Below, piece after piece: positions 34,849-45,396 of a DNA stretch of 64,000 bases. Made by a program: the position numbers and the translations under genes. This stretch comes from Papaver somniferum. Taxonomy: Eukaryota; Streptophyta; Magnoliopsida; Ranunculales; Papaveraceae. The number at the start of each line of letters is the position of its first letter. Position 1 is the stretch's first letter. The stretch spans positions 128,323,302 to 128,387,301 of the forward strand of contig NC_039363.1 of NCBI RefSeq assembly GCF_003573695.1, read 5' to 3'. The notes below the pieces were generated by a model, which saw only the letters and a list, made by a program, of their open reading frames with translations, searched no databases and was not told the origin of the DNA.

Positions 34849-37333
34849 TGAAAATGCGGGGGTCTAACAACCACAACCACCAATTCGATTGACAACTTGA
34901 GAGGACTTACTCTGATACACTTTCTAGAGAATCAACTAGGCAGTCAGACTCAATCTAGATTAAAGTATGTCAAAGAGTATAATATCTCTAACTCTTAATT
35001 CAATCCGCAATCAACATATATAAATCTGCGAGCCTGATTGAATATAAGAGGAGTTACTTGAACGGTACCAAATACCAATGTTCAAGTGTCAATCAATGTA
35101 AATCAACAACCTGTGATATTTCAATTATATAACAAAATATAATGTGGAAAATAAATAACACAGACACCAGAATTTTGTTAACGAGGAAATCGCAAATACA
35201 GAAAAACCCTGGGACCTAGTCCAGATTGAACATAACACTGTATTAAGCCGCTACAGACACTAACCTACTACCAATTAACTTCGGACTGGGTTGTAGTTGA
35301 ACCCTAATCAATCTCACATTGATTCAAGTTACAGTTTGGCTCCTTACGTCTCTGATCCCAGCAGGATGCTACGCACTTGATTCCCTTAGACGATCTCACC
35401 CACAACTAAGAGTTGCTACGACCCAAAGTCGAAGAGTTGATAGACAAATCTGTCTCACACAGAAAAGTCTATAGGATTGAATAAATCTGTCTCCCACAGA
35501 AATACCCAAGAGTTTTTGTTCCGTCTTTAAAATAAATCAAGGTGAACATGAACCAATTGACAAACCGGACTTATATTCCCAAATAATAGCCTAGTATTAT
35601 CAATCACCTCACAATAAACTTAATCGACTAGCGAAACAAGTTATTGTGGAATCACAAACGATGAGACGAAGTTTTTTTGTGATTACTTTTCTATCTTCCC
35701 CATCAGAGACATAAAATATCGCGCCAATTTTTTCAATTGTACTCAACACGATAGAAACAACAAGATCAGATCACACAACTACAAAGATAATAGTTGGGTC
35801 TGGCTTCACAATCCCAATGAAGTCTTCAAGTCCTTAACCTACAGGGTCTCGAGAGCAAAACCTAAAGTTAAAGAAGAATCGACTCTAGTTATGCAACTAG
35901 TAACACACATGAGGTGTGGGGATTAGGTTTCCCAGTTGCTAGAGTTCTCATTTATATAGTTTTCAAATCAGGGTTTGCAATCCAAGTTACCTTGGTAACA
36001 AAGCATTCAATATTCATCGTTAGATGAAAAACCTAATTCAACCAAGCTAATATCTTTCAACCGTTAGATCGAACTTAGCTTGTTACACACAAATGAAATG
36101 TACCCTCATTTAGGTTTATGTAATCGTACCTAAACGTGCACACCATGTTGGTTCACAAATAGTTAACCGAGGTTAGGTATACGATTACTCTCATATCAAC
36201 CTTATTCATCTTAACCATAACTAGTTCAAATGACTCAAATGAAACTAGTTAAGAGTTGTTCAATTGTTTAGAAAACATAATTGAAATCAAATCGGTTTGA
36301 TTCACTTGAATCAATCATGAACATTATAGCCACGGTTTGCAAAGATTGCATTCCTTATGATTTAAATATTTAAGTTCATGGACTTCACCGATTTGAAAAA
36401 TTAACCAGCTTAAGTATGCGTACCGGTATGCATGCTTAAGCAACCGGTTTTTGAGCTAGTAAAGTTCTCAAACTCGGCAGAAATTTTCGGTTCAAAAACT
36501 TCCGCCAGTATGCGTACGGGTACGCGTACTTAAGGTGACTAGTTAAGAGTTTTGCCAAAACCAAACTGAGCAGAAATTCTCGGTTCGAGAACTTCCGCCA
36601 GTATGCGTACGGGTACGCATACTTAACCTGTCTCCTTCACCAATTTCGTATACACACATATACATACTCTTGGCTTCTGGTTTATGGACTTATGCACTAA
36701 TGTGCGAACACACTATATATGCTTATATCCAAAGATAGTTACATCATCAACTCTTTATTTCAATCATTGAAGCATCCTTCTATAATGTCAATAGTCGTTT
36801 TCACACACTATTAGCATCAAAGCAATTTTCAAGACATTGAAATAATCATTATTGAAACCTTCCAAGTCTTACACCAAATGATTGTATCACACAAACCATG
36901 TAAGATGTTACTCGGCAATTTTCTCATGATATAAGATGAACTTGGTCGAAGCGAAAGCTTACCAACACATATTTCGAGAAATATGTAAGCAAGATATACT
37001 CAGCTCGAAATCTCAAATGTATATAGAGAAAACTATATCGCAACACGAATTATGTCTCAATATAGGAGATAATATAAATATACTTTCCTAGTGATAGATA
37101 AGTTCAAGTCTCCACATACCTTTTGTCGAAGAAGTTCCACAAGCTCCCCTTAGTAGTTCTTCGTCTTCAAGAGATGAACGTCGAGAGATTTAAGCTCAAC
37201 TACACTATCTATGTCCTAGTCCGAGACATCTACAAATAGGCTAGAAATCAAGACTTATAGTTTTGATCACTAACATTGACATACATGCTTGAGATAGCAA
37301 AGCATGCGAGTTCGACCGAGCAATGCTCTAACA
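34849..37333 (-). repeat. Family A LTR (middle LTR of the A2 array)
   Basis: LTR of 2485 bp, minus-strand ends TGTTAGAGC and CCCCGCATTTTCA. The TATA box is at 35951-35959. U3 palindromes built on GTATGCGTAC lie at 36408-36441, 36508-36535 and 36601-36622. It serves as the 5' LTR of the left internal region. It is also followed on its other side (37334) by the polypurine tract of a second internal region, so two units share it. Confidence 0.88.
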
Positions 37334-39492
37334 ATCTCCCCTTTGTCAATTTTAGTGACAAAACTATCAATACATACGGATTACAAAAAGATAAATAAAG
37401 TAGCTTCTTGTCCACATGCTTGATCTCCTTGGCATCTTCAACGCGAATCGAAATCTTCGTCACTTCCAAGTATTCCATGATCCTAAAGGTTGTAAGTTCA
37501 GCATCACAGTTGTTGAAGATCCGTAGCTATAACAATGAGAAAACAAAATGCTCTCAATCATTATTATACAGTGTCATAGTATTATTACACATCATCAAAG
37601 TTCAATTGTATCACAACTTTGACAATAACACTATGGTGATATGCATCACCCCCCCTTAGTCAATACATATCTCAAAATGAAAACTACTCCCCCTTACATA
37701 ATGATCCGTAAACCATATGTATTTGTAGTGTGAACTACACATTAATTCTCCCCCTTTTGTCAAAAAAATTGGCAAAGGTACGAAAATTAGTGGGATCCTA
37801 ATGAAATTTCCACGGAGATACATCATGACCAAAAGGTGTATTAACATACCAACAAATTTAGATGCAATCATAAAGCCGAATCTAAATGCATTCATCAAGG
37901 AGTTAATGAAGATACAAGATAACCCCTAAAAATTCCACAGCCGCACTCCCCACAAAGATTTAGCAATTAAGCATAAGTTCAAAAGAACTCTCCCCCATAA
38001 AATGTCTTTGGACAGCCAAATCACATGAAACACATGAATTTGTATCCAAAAAATTCAATTGAAATAACCACAAGAGAACTCATAGTTAGTTCAATCGAAA
38101 AATGACAACCAAATTAATTACAAGAAAACCCATGATTAATTCATTTGGAATACACAACAAAATTAACCACAAAAAGCGATCAATTTAATTGGTCATGCTC
38201 GACATAAGTGAACTTACGGAGCAACAACTAAAATAACCAAAACAGAATGATTAATTTAATTGATCATGTTCGACATAGGGAACCTTACGGAGCAACAACT
38301 AAGTTAATCATAAGAATGAACAACTCAGTCGATTGTGCTCAACATAAGAAACCTTATGGAACAACACAGTATATGCACAAATATTGTGGATCGAAAATCG
38401 ACCAAATACTGCGGAGTAGACAAGGATTCATTCTATTTTTCATCACAATTTGCACAATGACATCTAATAGACTTAATCCTTGTAAACAAAAGTTTTATCA
38501 AAACATGACATAAAAGGATTTAACTTTTGTAATGTCAAAAGTTCATTCTATCTTCCATCAATACATTCATATCGACATAATAGAGATAACTTTTGAACAA
38601 GTATGGGACAGTCACAGGTTCACGGACGTAAACAACATATCCCATAAAAATTTGCAATATATAAAATCATAAAGATTAAAATTGCAAAAATCATCTTCCA
38701 AAAAATACTTTAGAATTTAAATAAATAAATCTAAAAACAATGAAGATGAAAATCATTGGACATAGCTATATGTACTCACAATAATGGCTATTCCAAACCC
38801 TAGATATTCTTCTAAAAACCAAAAAGAATATTTACAAGATATTAAGACCTCTGAAGAATTCTTTATCGTCCCTGAACTCCTTGTTGTCAACAGCCATAGG
38901 AACATAGGGTTCATGGAGAAATGAGTCGATTCCAACGAACCTTCTAGGCTGAAGATGTCGAACCAGGGCCTTCTGAATTTCGAGATTTCTCACAACAAAA
39001 GTCTTTATTTGCTGAATCTCCTTCCTTGCTTCCTTCAACTCTTCAAGAACATCAGAAAACTTATGAGAATTTGAAGGAACATCTCTTGGCTTCCTCACAT
39101 TCCTTTTTTTTCTTTTCAATGTTGGAGGCAACAGAGATTTTTCTTTTTCCTTCATGATTGATGGCTTAACAATCATATTAACATCTTTTCCACCAGAACG
39201 CATGATGCTTGGAGTCTCCATACGTGTATGGGTTTGTGAGAGGAAATCACAATATAAACTCAACAGGAAGTCTTAAGATGAAAAGAGTTTCAGAGAAGGA
39301 AAATGGAATGTAGGGTTATGAAACCTTTTAATCATATAGGTTCACACACGCTCAATTCACGACCCTAAAGAGAGTGGAATAGTCAAGAATAACCCTCTTT
39401 TGATAAACAGGGAGGTTCCTTCCAATATCAATTAGATATGAAATAATTCCAAGTCATACGACAAATCTAAGAAAAGTAAAACAAAAAGTTTA
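37334..39492 (-). mobile_element. Second internal region of the A2 array (truncated)
   Basis: It is collinear and nearly identical to 30993-33133, from the polypurine tract through the short helical ORF, then breaks off before gag. At 39493-39525 a short piece like 37717-37750 follows and joins directly to LTR sequence at 39526. Gag and the primer site are deleted. Confidence 0.82.
38832..39263 (-). CDS. Short helical ORF, second copy
   Basis: A 143-codon duplicate of the ORF at 32482-32913 with two amino-acid differences. The same basic N-terminus and helical middle are present. Its intact frame despite loss of the neighbouring gag fits a recent duplication rather than proven function. Confidence 0.5.
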   Translation of the reverse strand: MSLYCDFLSQTHTRMETPSIMRSGGKDVNMIVKPSIMKEKEKSLLPPTLKRKKRNVRKPRDVPSNSHKFSDVLEELKEARKEIQQIKTFVVRNLEIQKALVRHLQPRRFVGIDSFLHEPYVPMAVDNKEFRDDKEFFRGLNIL

Positions 39493-39525
39493 TTTGTAGT
39501 GTGAACTACACATTCATCACTCCCC

Positions 39526-39539
39526 CTTCCGCCAGTATG
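39526..39539 (-). repeat. Family A LTR, small piece left of solo LTR C
   Basis: The bases CTTCCGCCAGTATG match family A U3 and continue, after the inserted LTR C, at 41221. The last five (GTATG, 39535-39539) are the target duplication. Confidence 0.7.
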
Positions 39540-41215
39540 TGAGGTGATTTCAAATTGAGTTGTAGTAAAAAGTTCATTGAGACTTGTGAAAGAAAAAGAT
39601 TTTAGATTTAATGAAATTTAAAAACAAACAAGAATTAATTCAAGATTATTTGGAATAACCAAGACACTGATTCCACTATCACACATGAATAAATTATGGA
39701 AAATAATCCAAAACTCTAATTATCTTTTAAGTCCCTTATTTCTTAATTCACAATTAATCAAACATATTCTCAAATATTAATTGTATTCCCCAAGCATAGA
39801 CTATCAATTGATTAAACAAAGTATAATCTATCAAATTGAATCACAAGTAATTAAGAAAATTATGTAAACATTTAAAAACTCTGCAAGAGCAGTGATTGAG
39901 TGAATTATAATTAAAAATTAGAGAAAAGGAAATAGTTACCCATTATTCATGCGTGAATAGATTCCTCATTGCCTTGGTTGTGGGAGAATTAGCTCATCAT
40001 CATGTTGGAAACACACTCAAAATTCATTTTTATTGCTCAAATGGTGTTTACAAAGATGAAATGGATAAAAACTATTAAAAACCAGGTTTGCAACAGTTAT
40101 AAGTGTTACAAACTGAAAAGAACGATAGAACAGAGTACTGTCGCTTATTCTCGACCCTCGCCTGTGTGTCGTTTCCACTGTTGAGAAACGACTGATGTTG
40201 CACGCCTAATGTTCTTGGTGTTCTTCACAGCAGCAGAAATGGTGATTCTTCTGCAACTCGACTTTTACAGCTCTGTAATCTCCCCCAACTCTCCGTAACC
40301 ATCTATGACTCCTCAGGATCCTTTTTATACTCTTCAGAAACCAAAATACTCGACAATAACTCCATATAATCTTCATTGATTACTCTTATTCACTACTTCA
40401 TAGTCACGGGAATAATTTCCTTTTTCAACTCCTTCACGCGACTGCATGTACTCTGTATACTCTCAAAAAACTCATACACATTCCATAAGAATATTAGCAC
40501 GCTGGAAACACACACAGACCTTCCCAAAATATCTCAGAAATTTTCCCGAGAGAGATTGCCCTGTTTTGTCGAGATTATATGAAATCTTCTCCTTCAATAG
40601 AATTTAAATCTCTTACCAATCCTGTTTAGTCGTAATAGGTTGGTATCAAACCAAAACAGGCAACAAATCCGACCAAATCACAATGCAGAGTCCGACAAAA
40701 TTATTTTGAAAAAAAATCCCGTGAATATCAAACTCCCCTGTCTTGCTCTGAATGGATTATCCAGCCAATTTTAGCTAACTCCAAAGCCCATACCATTCCT
40801 GTCTATCTGAACTGAGCCCATCCAACAAACATCATCCATTGAATCTCATGAAATCACGTCCAAAAGGTTAATCCTGCTTCTGCCAGTTGCATGCAATGCT
40901 TTCCCGCCAAAACTGATTTTTTGAAATGAAGAAGAAGGTGCCCCTTAACCAAATCCGTGGGTGCCGAATAACCGGCGGGGTGTAAACAGTGGAGAAGGCG
41001 CCCCTTAGTAATTAAGGTGCCCCTTATCCAAAACTGGGGTCCATTTAGCAATTGCCCTCCGAGGGTCCAAATAGCACTTTTTGAGCAACTTTTTCCACAC
41101 AACTGTATTTCTACAAAAACACCTACACAAACATAAAAACACCATAATAAGTACAAAATCAAGCACTAGCAATAGAGACACTGAGGACAATTTAGACACA
41201 AAAATGTGTCTATCA
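39540..41215. repeat. Solo LTR of family C
   Basis: The 1676-bp insertion begins TGAGGTGATTTC and ends GTGTCTATCA. It is flanked by exact 5-bp duplications GTATG (39535-39539 and 41216-41220) and interrupts a family A LTR. It has no coding region. The other strand begins TGATAGACAC and also starts TG and ends CA, so orientation cannot be fixed. Terminal sequences of this kind occur in plant Ty3/gypsy LTRs, but the superfamily assignment is inference. Confidence 0.85.
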
Positions 41216-41220
41216 GTATG

Positions 41221-41528
41221 TGTACGGGTACGCATACTTAACCCGTCTCCTTCACCAATTTAGTATACACACATATGCATACTCTTGACTTCCGGTTTAT
41301 GGACTCATTATTTCAAAGATGGTTACATCATCAACTCCATATTTCAATCATTGAAACATTCTTGTATAATGTCAATAGCCGTTTTCATATACTATTGGCA
41401 TCAAAGAAATTTTCAAGATATTGAAATAATCATTATTGAAACCTTCCAAGTCTTACACCAAATGATTGTATTACACAAACCATGTAAGATGTTACTCGAC
41501 AATTTTCTCATGATATAAGATGAACTTG
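41221..41528 (-). repeat. Family A LTR, third copy of the array, left part
   Basis: U3 sequence matches 36600-36945 with small deletions. It stops where element T inserted (TSD ACTTG, 41524-41528) and resumes at 51514. The R-U5 half of this LTR is missing on the left. Confidence 0.82.
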
Positions 41529-42444
41529 TGTTTGAGGGTGAAAACGATTTCTGCTGATTTTGGTAATTTCGGGTGTGTGGGTGAGAAACGAGTTCAAACC
41601 CTAAACAATGTACTGCAAGGGAGTACTTTAGATTCGAGAGATCAATTTGTACAAATCCGGCCTAAACCAAGAAATGGACATTCCAGACTTGCTTCGGTCA
41701 CAAAGTGAAGGAGAAAGGTTGGTTTTGGGGAGGGAAGCGAAGAGAGTGTTGAGACCAGAATAGTTGATTCTGGACGAGTAGTTGTTTCACGACTTGTATC
41801 AGAAAGTGGGAAGCTAAGAGATGGAAAGATAGCAAATATTTTCTGAGTGTTGTATCCTCCTGACCTGAACTTGTTGTTCGGTGGAAATAGGTAAGACCTA
41901 TTTATACAAGTCGAAGTGAAATGTACTCTGGTCTCGTAAGAAATGGAAAACGGATGAGTAAAATGGGAGGAGGTGGTAACCGGTAACGCCTGGAATTGAT
42001 TTTCCATAAAATAAAACGTTTCACCATTACTCCCTGTATTTACTAACTGCCTCATCCTTATGACACTGTCTTATAACAGGCATAGTGTACGCCGCACGCT
42101 GTAAACCGCCAGACCTATACCCAATGAGCATCCCCCAGTTTGTGACATGTGTTGATGTCTCGTGTGTTTTCGTGGAAAAGATGTAGCATGTTGTTGTTCG
42201 GAAAGTTGAGCTTGGGAGACTTGCAGGCTCAGTGGTGACCTTCGACGGTCGAGATTTTGCATCTTGAGAGGAAGGGTAGCCGTTGATTATTGCAACTCTT
42301 CGTTTGGTAGCCAGTGGCATGAAAGCATGGCCAATACGGCTTTAATATGGCCTAGTTTAGGCGCGGCCAAAAGTTAGGGTTTTAGCTTTGTTTGGGCGCG
42401 ACCAAACTAGGGCTTGGTGTCGGTCCAAAGGTTGCCATACATTA

Positions 42445-43440
42445 GCTGGTAACCTTGGACGGCTAAGATATGCATCTTAGATGGAAAAGTGGCTGTTGAT
42501 CTTCGCAAGCCTTTGTTTTGGTAGCCTCATAGGGAAGGCCGGCATGGTATGGCGCGGCAAGGTGGTTGGAATGTCATTGGAACATGTGGCATGGCTGGCA
42601 TTCCTTGGCGCGGTTTGGGCGTGGCCAAAACAAAGGTTTTGGCGTTGGGCCAAAGGTTACCATGCGTTGGTTGGCGATCTTGGACGGCTAAGATTTGCAT
42701 CTTAGATGGAAGGATGGTTGTCGCCAGCCTTTGTTTTTGTAACTGCATAGGGAAGGCCGGCATGGTATAGCGCGGCAAGGTGGCTGGCATGCCATTGGAA
42801 CATGTGGCATGGCCGGCATGCCTTGGCGCAGTTTGGGCGTGACCGAAACTAGGGTTTTGGGCCAAAGATTACCATGCGTTGGTTGGCGACCTTGGACGGC
42901 TAATATTTGCATCTTAGATGGAAGGATGGTCGTTGATCATCGCAAGCCTTTGTTTTCGTAACCGCATAGGGAAGGCCGGCATGGTATGGCGCGGCAAGGT
43001 GGCTGGCATGCCATTGGCACATGTGGCATGGCCGGCATGCCTTGGCTCGGTTTGGGCGTGAACAAAACTAGGGTTTTGGCGTTGGGCCAAAGGTTACCAT
43101 GTGTTGGTTGGTGACCTTGGACGGCTGAGATTTGCATCTAAGATGGAAGGGTGGTCGTTGTTTGTCGCACGCCATTGTTTTGGCAGCCGTGAAGGGAAAG
43201 CCAGCATGGCATGGCTTAGGCGCGATAAGGTGGATGGCGCGGCAAGCCATTGGCACATGTGGCATGGTCGGCATGCCTTGGAGTGGTTTAGGCGCGGGCA
43301 AACTAGGGTTTTGGTGTTGGGCCAAAGGTTACCATGTGTTGGTTGGTGACCTTGGACGGCTGAGATTTGCATCTAAGATGGAAGAGTAGTCGTTGATCAT
43401 CGCACGCCTTCGTTTTGGTAGCCGCGTAGGGAAGGCCGGC
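42445..43440 (-). repeat. ~225-bp tandem repeats in U3 of element T (five copies)
   Basis: Each unit contains CTTGGACGGCT, TTTGCATCT, GGAAGGCCGGCATGG, CCATTGGCACATGTGG and CAAAGGTTACCATG in the same order. Copies start near 42457, 42687, 42891, 43115 and 43350. Long open frames over them are artefacts of repetition and GC content. Confidence 0.88.
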
Positions 43441-43840
43441 ATGGTATGGCGCAGCAAGGTGGTTGGCATGCCATTGGCACATGTGGTGCGGCTGGCATGG
43501 TTGGCATGCCTTGGCGCGGAGGTGCGCCTGGCATGGCATGCGATTGGCGCAGTGGTGCGGCGGGCAATGTTGGCATGCCTTGGCACGGAGGTGCGGCTGG
43601 CATGGTTGGCATGCCTTGGCGCGGAGGTGCGACTGGCATGTCATGCCATTGGCGCAGTGGTTCGGCTGGCATGGTTGGCATGCCTTGGCGCGGAGGTGCG
43701 GCTGACATGGCATGCCATTGGAGCAGTGGTGCGGCTGGCATGGTTGGCATGCCTTGGCGCGAGATGTGGCTGGCATGGTATGCCATTGGCACAGTGGTGT
43801 GGCTAGCATGGTTGGCATGCCTTGGCGCGGTAGCATGAGA
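43440..43840 (-). repeat. Short GC-rich tandem repeats in U3 of element T
   Basis: Repeats of about 33-66 bases are built on GGTTGGCATGCCTTGGCGCG followed by GAGGTGCGGCT or CATTGGCGCAGTGG variants, about six units. The self-complementary GGCATGCC recurs in each. Confidence 0.85.
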
Positions 43841-44040
43841 ATTAGGGTTTGGCATAGATGATGTCAGTCAGTGTTAAGGGTTCTGTCGTGGAACATGACT
43901 CATGTAAAAAAAAAGGGTATCCCGGTAATTCTTACATAGGCATGCTGATTAGTTCAATAAATGTGCTAATGGTCATAGTGACGACATGTCAGATGTACAG
44001 TTTTACGATTTTGACCCTATGCTAAAAACCACCATCAACA

Positions 44041-44060
44041 TTAAGTCCCCTGCTCAGCTC
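44041..44060 (-). other. Polypurine tract of element T
   Basis: On the minus strand GAGCAGGGGACTTAA directly precedes the LTR start TGTTGATGG. It is the expected primer for plus-strand synthesis and supports the minus orientation. Confidence 0.65.
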
Positions 44061-44344
44061 GGAACATGAGCATTGTTGCGAGGTAAGCATAAGATGGTGA
44101 CAGGCGAGGACAAAAATCGAAATGACAGGTCGTGAAAAGATGGTCAGGAAAGTCCGACTAACCTTTTTCGAGAGGTAAGGAGAGTTCATGATCCTCATGT
44201 TTGGCGGCCTTGTGTAGATTCTATTTGTGGTGTAGACCGTGAAGTGGTGAGATGAAGATCGTCGGCTTAGTCTGGCCATCTATCACCTTGGCTGGGTTAG
44301 GGAACATCATGACGCTGGCTTGGTGAGTTGTTGGTGTTGGCGCG

Positions 44345-44640
44345 GCAAGTCATGGCGTGGACGGCTTGGCATGGTAGGGCCAAGGTAATGGCGCGGACGG
44401 CTTGGCAAGGTGGTACCAAGGCAATGGCGCAGACGGCTTGGCATGGTGGGGCCAAGGCAATGGCGCGGACGGCTTGGCATGGTGGGGCCAAGGCAAGGCG
44501 CAGTTTGGTGAGGCAAAGCATGTGGACGGCTTGGCGTGGTGGGGCCAAGGCATGGTGCGGACGGCTTGGCATGGTGGGGCCAAGGCAATAGCGCGGTTTG
44601 GTGAGGAAAAGCATGCGCGGACAGCTTGGCATGGTGATTT
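44345..44640 (+). repeat. 36-bp tandem repeats inside element T
   Basis: Seven copies of a unit with the core GGACGGCTTGGCATGGTG and GGCCAAGGCAATGGCGC start near 44359, 44395, 44431, 44467, 44522, 44558 and 44617, and two have an inserted TTTGGTGAGG..AAGCATG. They lie just upstream of the PMD gene promoter and share the GGCTTGGCATGG theme with the LTR repeats. Confidence 0.87.
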
Positions 44641-44723
44641 GTCTTCATGGGACCGGGTGCCTCTTTTCCTTACTTGACTCAAATAGGAAGTCATTTCCTT
44701 ATTCAAACTCCCAAGTGCCACGC

Positions 44724-44736
44724 CTATAAAAGGGGG
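44724..44736 (+). promoter_or_regulatory. TATA box of the antisense PMD gene
   Basis: CTATAAAAGGGGG is a strong plant TATA context on the plus strand. Transcription would start near 44755. A leader exon may end at the donor CCCAG|GTATGT (44821/44822), giving a 5' UTR intron before the start codon at 45397, possibly ending at an acceptor in 45280-45370. Confidence 0.6.
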
Positions 44737-45396
44737 CCGATGTCTCCTTTTATTTCACACCTTTATTTTATTTTTTTATTCTGGACGTGTGGTAACAGTA
44801 AAGCGGACGAGCGAATCCCAGGTATGTCTTTCAACACTTCCTCTTTAACTTGTTTTTCTTGTTTTCTTGTGTTAGTGCAGACCCTAGCTGTAGGCGTACC
44901 TTTTCATGAACTTGTAAAAATATTGTTCCTTTGTGTTGGTATGAATCCTAGCTATAAATATGCTTTGCGTGAACTTGTAGTAACATTTAGGCGTGAATAC
45001 CGTAGTAATGTTGGCTGCCTCAATTACTGTGCAAAGTAGGCATGCATGAGCTAGTAACTGTCATTCCCTTCCCGTGAAAACCTAGCTCCTAGGGTTTCCT
45101 CCCTTTTTTTGGTGTGGCCGTGTGTATTGTTCCCATGGTGGGGCGCGCCTCCTCGTCCAGGCGCAAATTTCCTGTTGTAGGGTACGGCCTCGGCATGAGG
45201 TGGTGATGCAGGTTCTGTCAGTCCCCATTTCTTTGCTCATGCACATTATGACATTGAAAAAAATTGGTTTGCGTCCAGGATGGATCTCCTGTGTCTGATA
45301 AAATAATTTCCATGCACTTTTCGTAATAATTTCTCTTCGTATTGTTCCATTGTAGTTATTTCGAAGGTGAAAGTAGCGTGAGAGAATTTCGTTAGG

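Larger units (their letters stand above)
41529..44040 (-). repeat. LTR of element T (element's 3' LTR)
   Basis: 2512 bp. Minus strand begins TGTTGATGGTGG and ends CACCCTCAAACA. A minus-strand TATA box GTATAAATAG (41899-41908) leaves a long U3 filled with tandem repeats: five copies of a ~225-bp unit (about 42445-43440) and six shorter GC-rich units (43440-43840). Confidence 0.87.

Noticed and set aside
42445..43440. CRISPR-like regular repeats
   Set aside because: Units are ~225 bp with no unique spacers and lie in an LTR of a plant retrotransposon.
42481..43855. Many long overlapping open frames on both strands rich in Gly/Trp/Met or Ala/Pro/Met/His
   Set aside because: They fall entirely on the GC-rich tandem repeats of the element T LTR, are repetitive in every frame, and recur at 49748-51328. 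This is an artefact of repetition and composition.
44297..44721. Open frames over the 36-bp repeats
   Set aside because: Same reason: the frames are repeat translations on both strands with no start context or domain.
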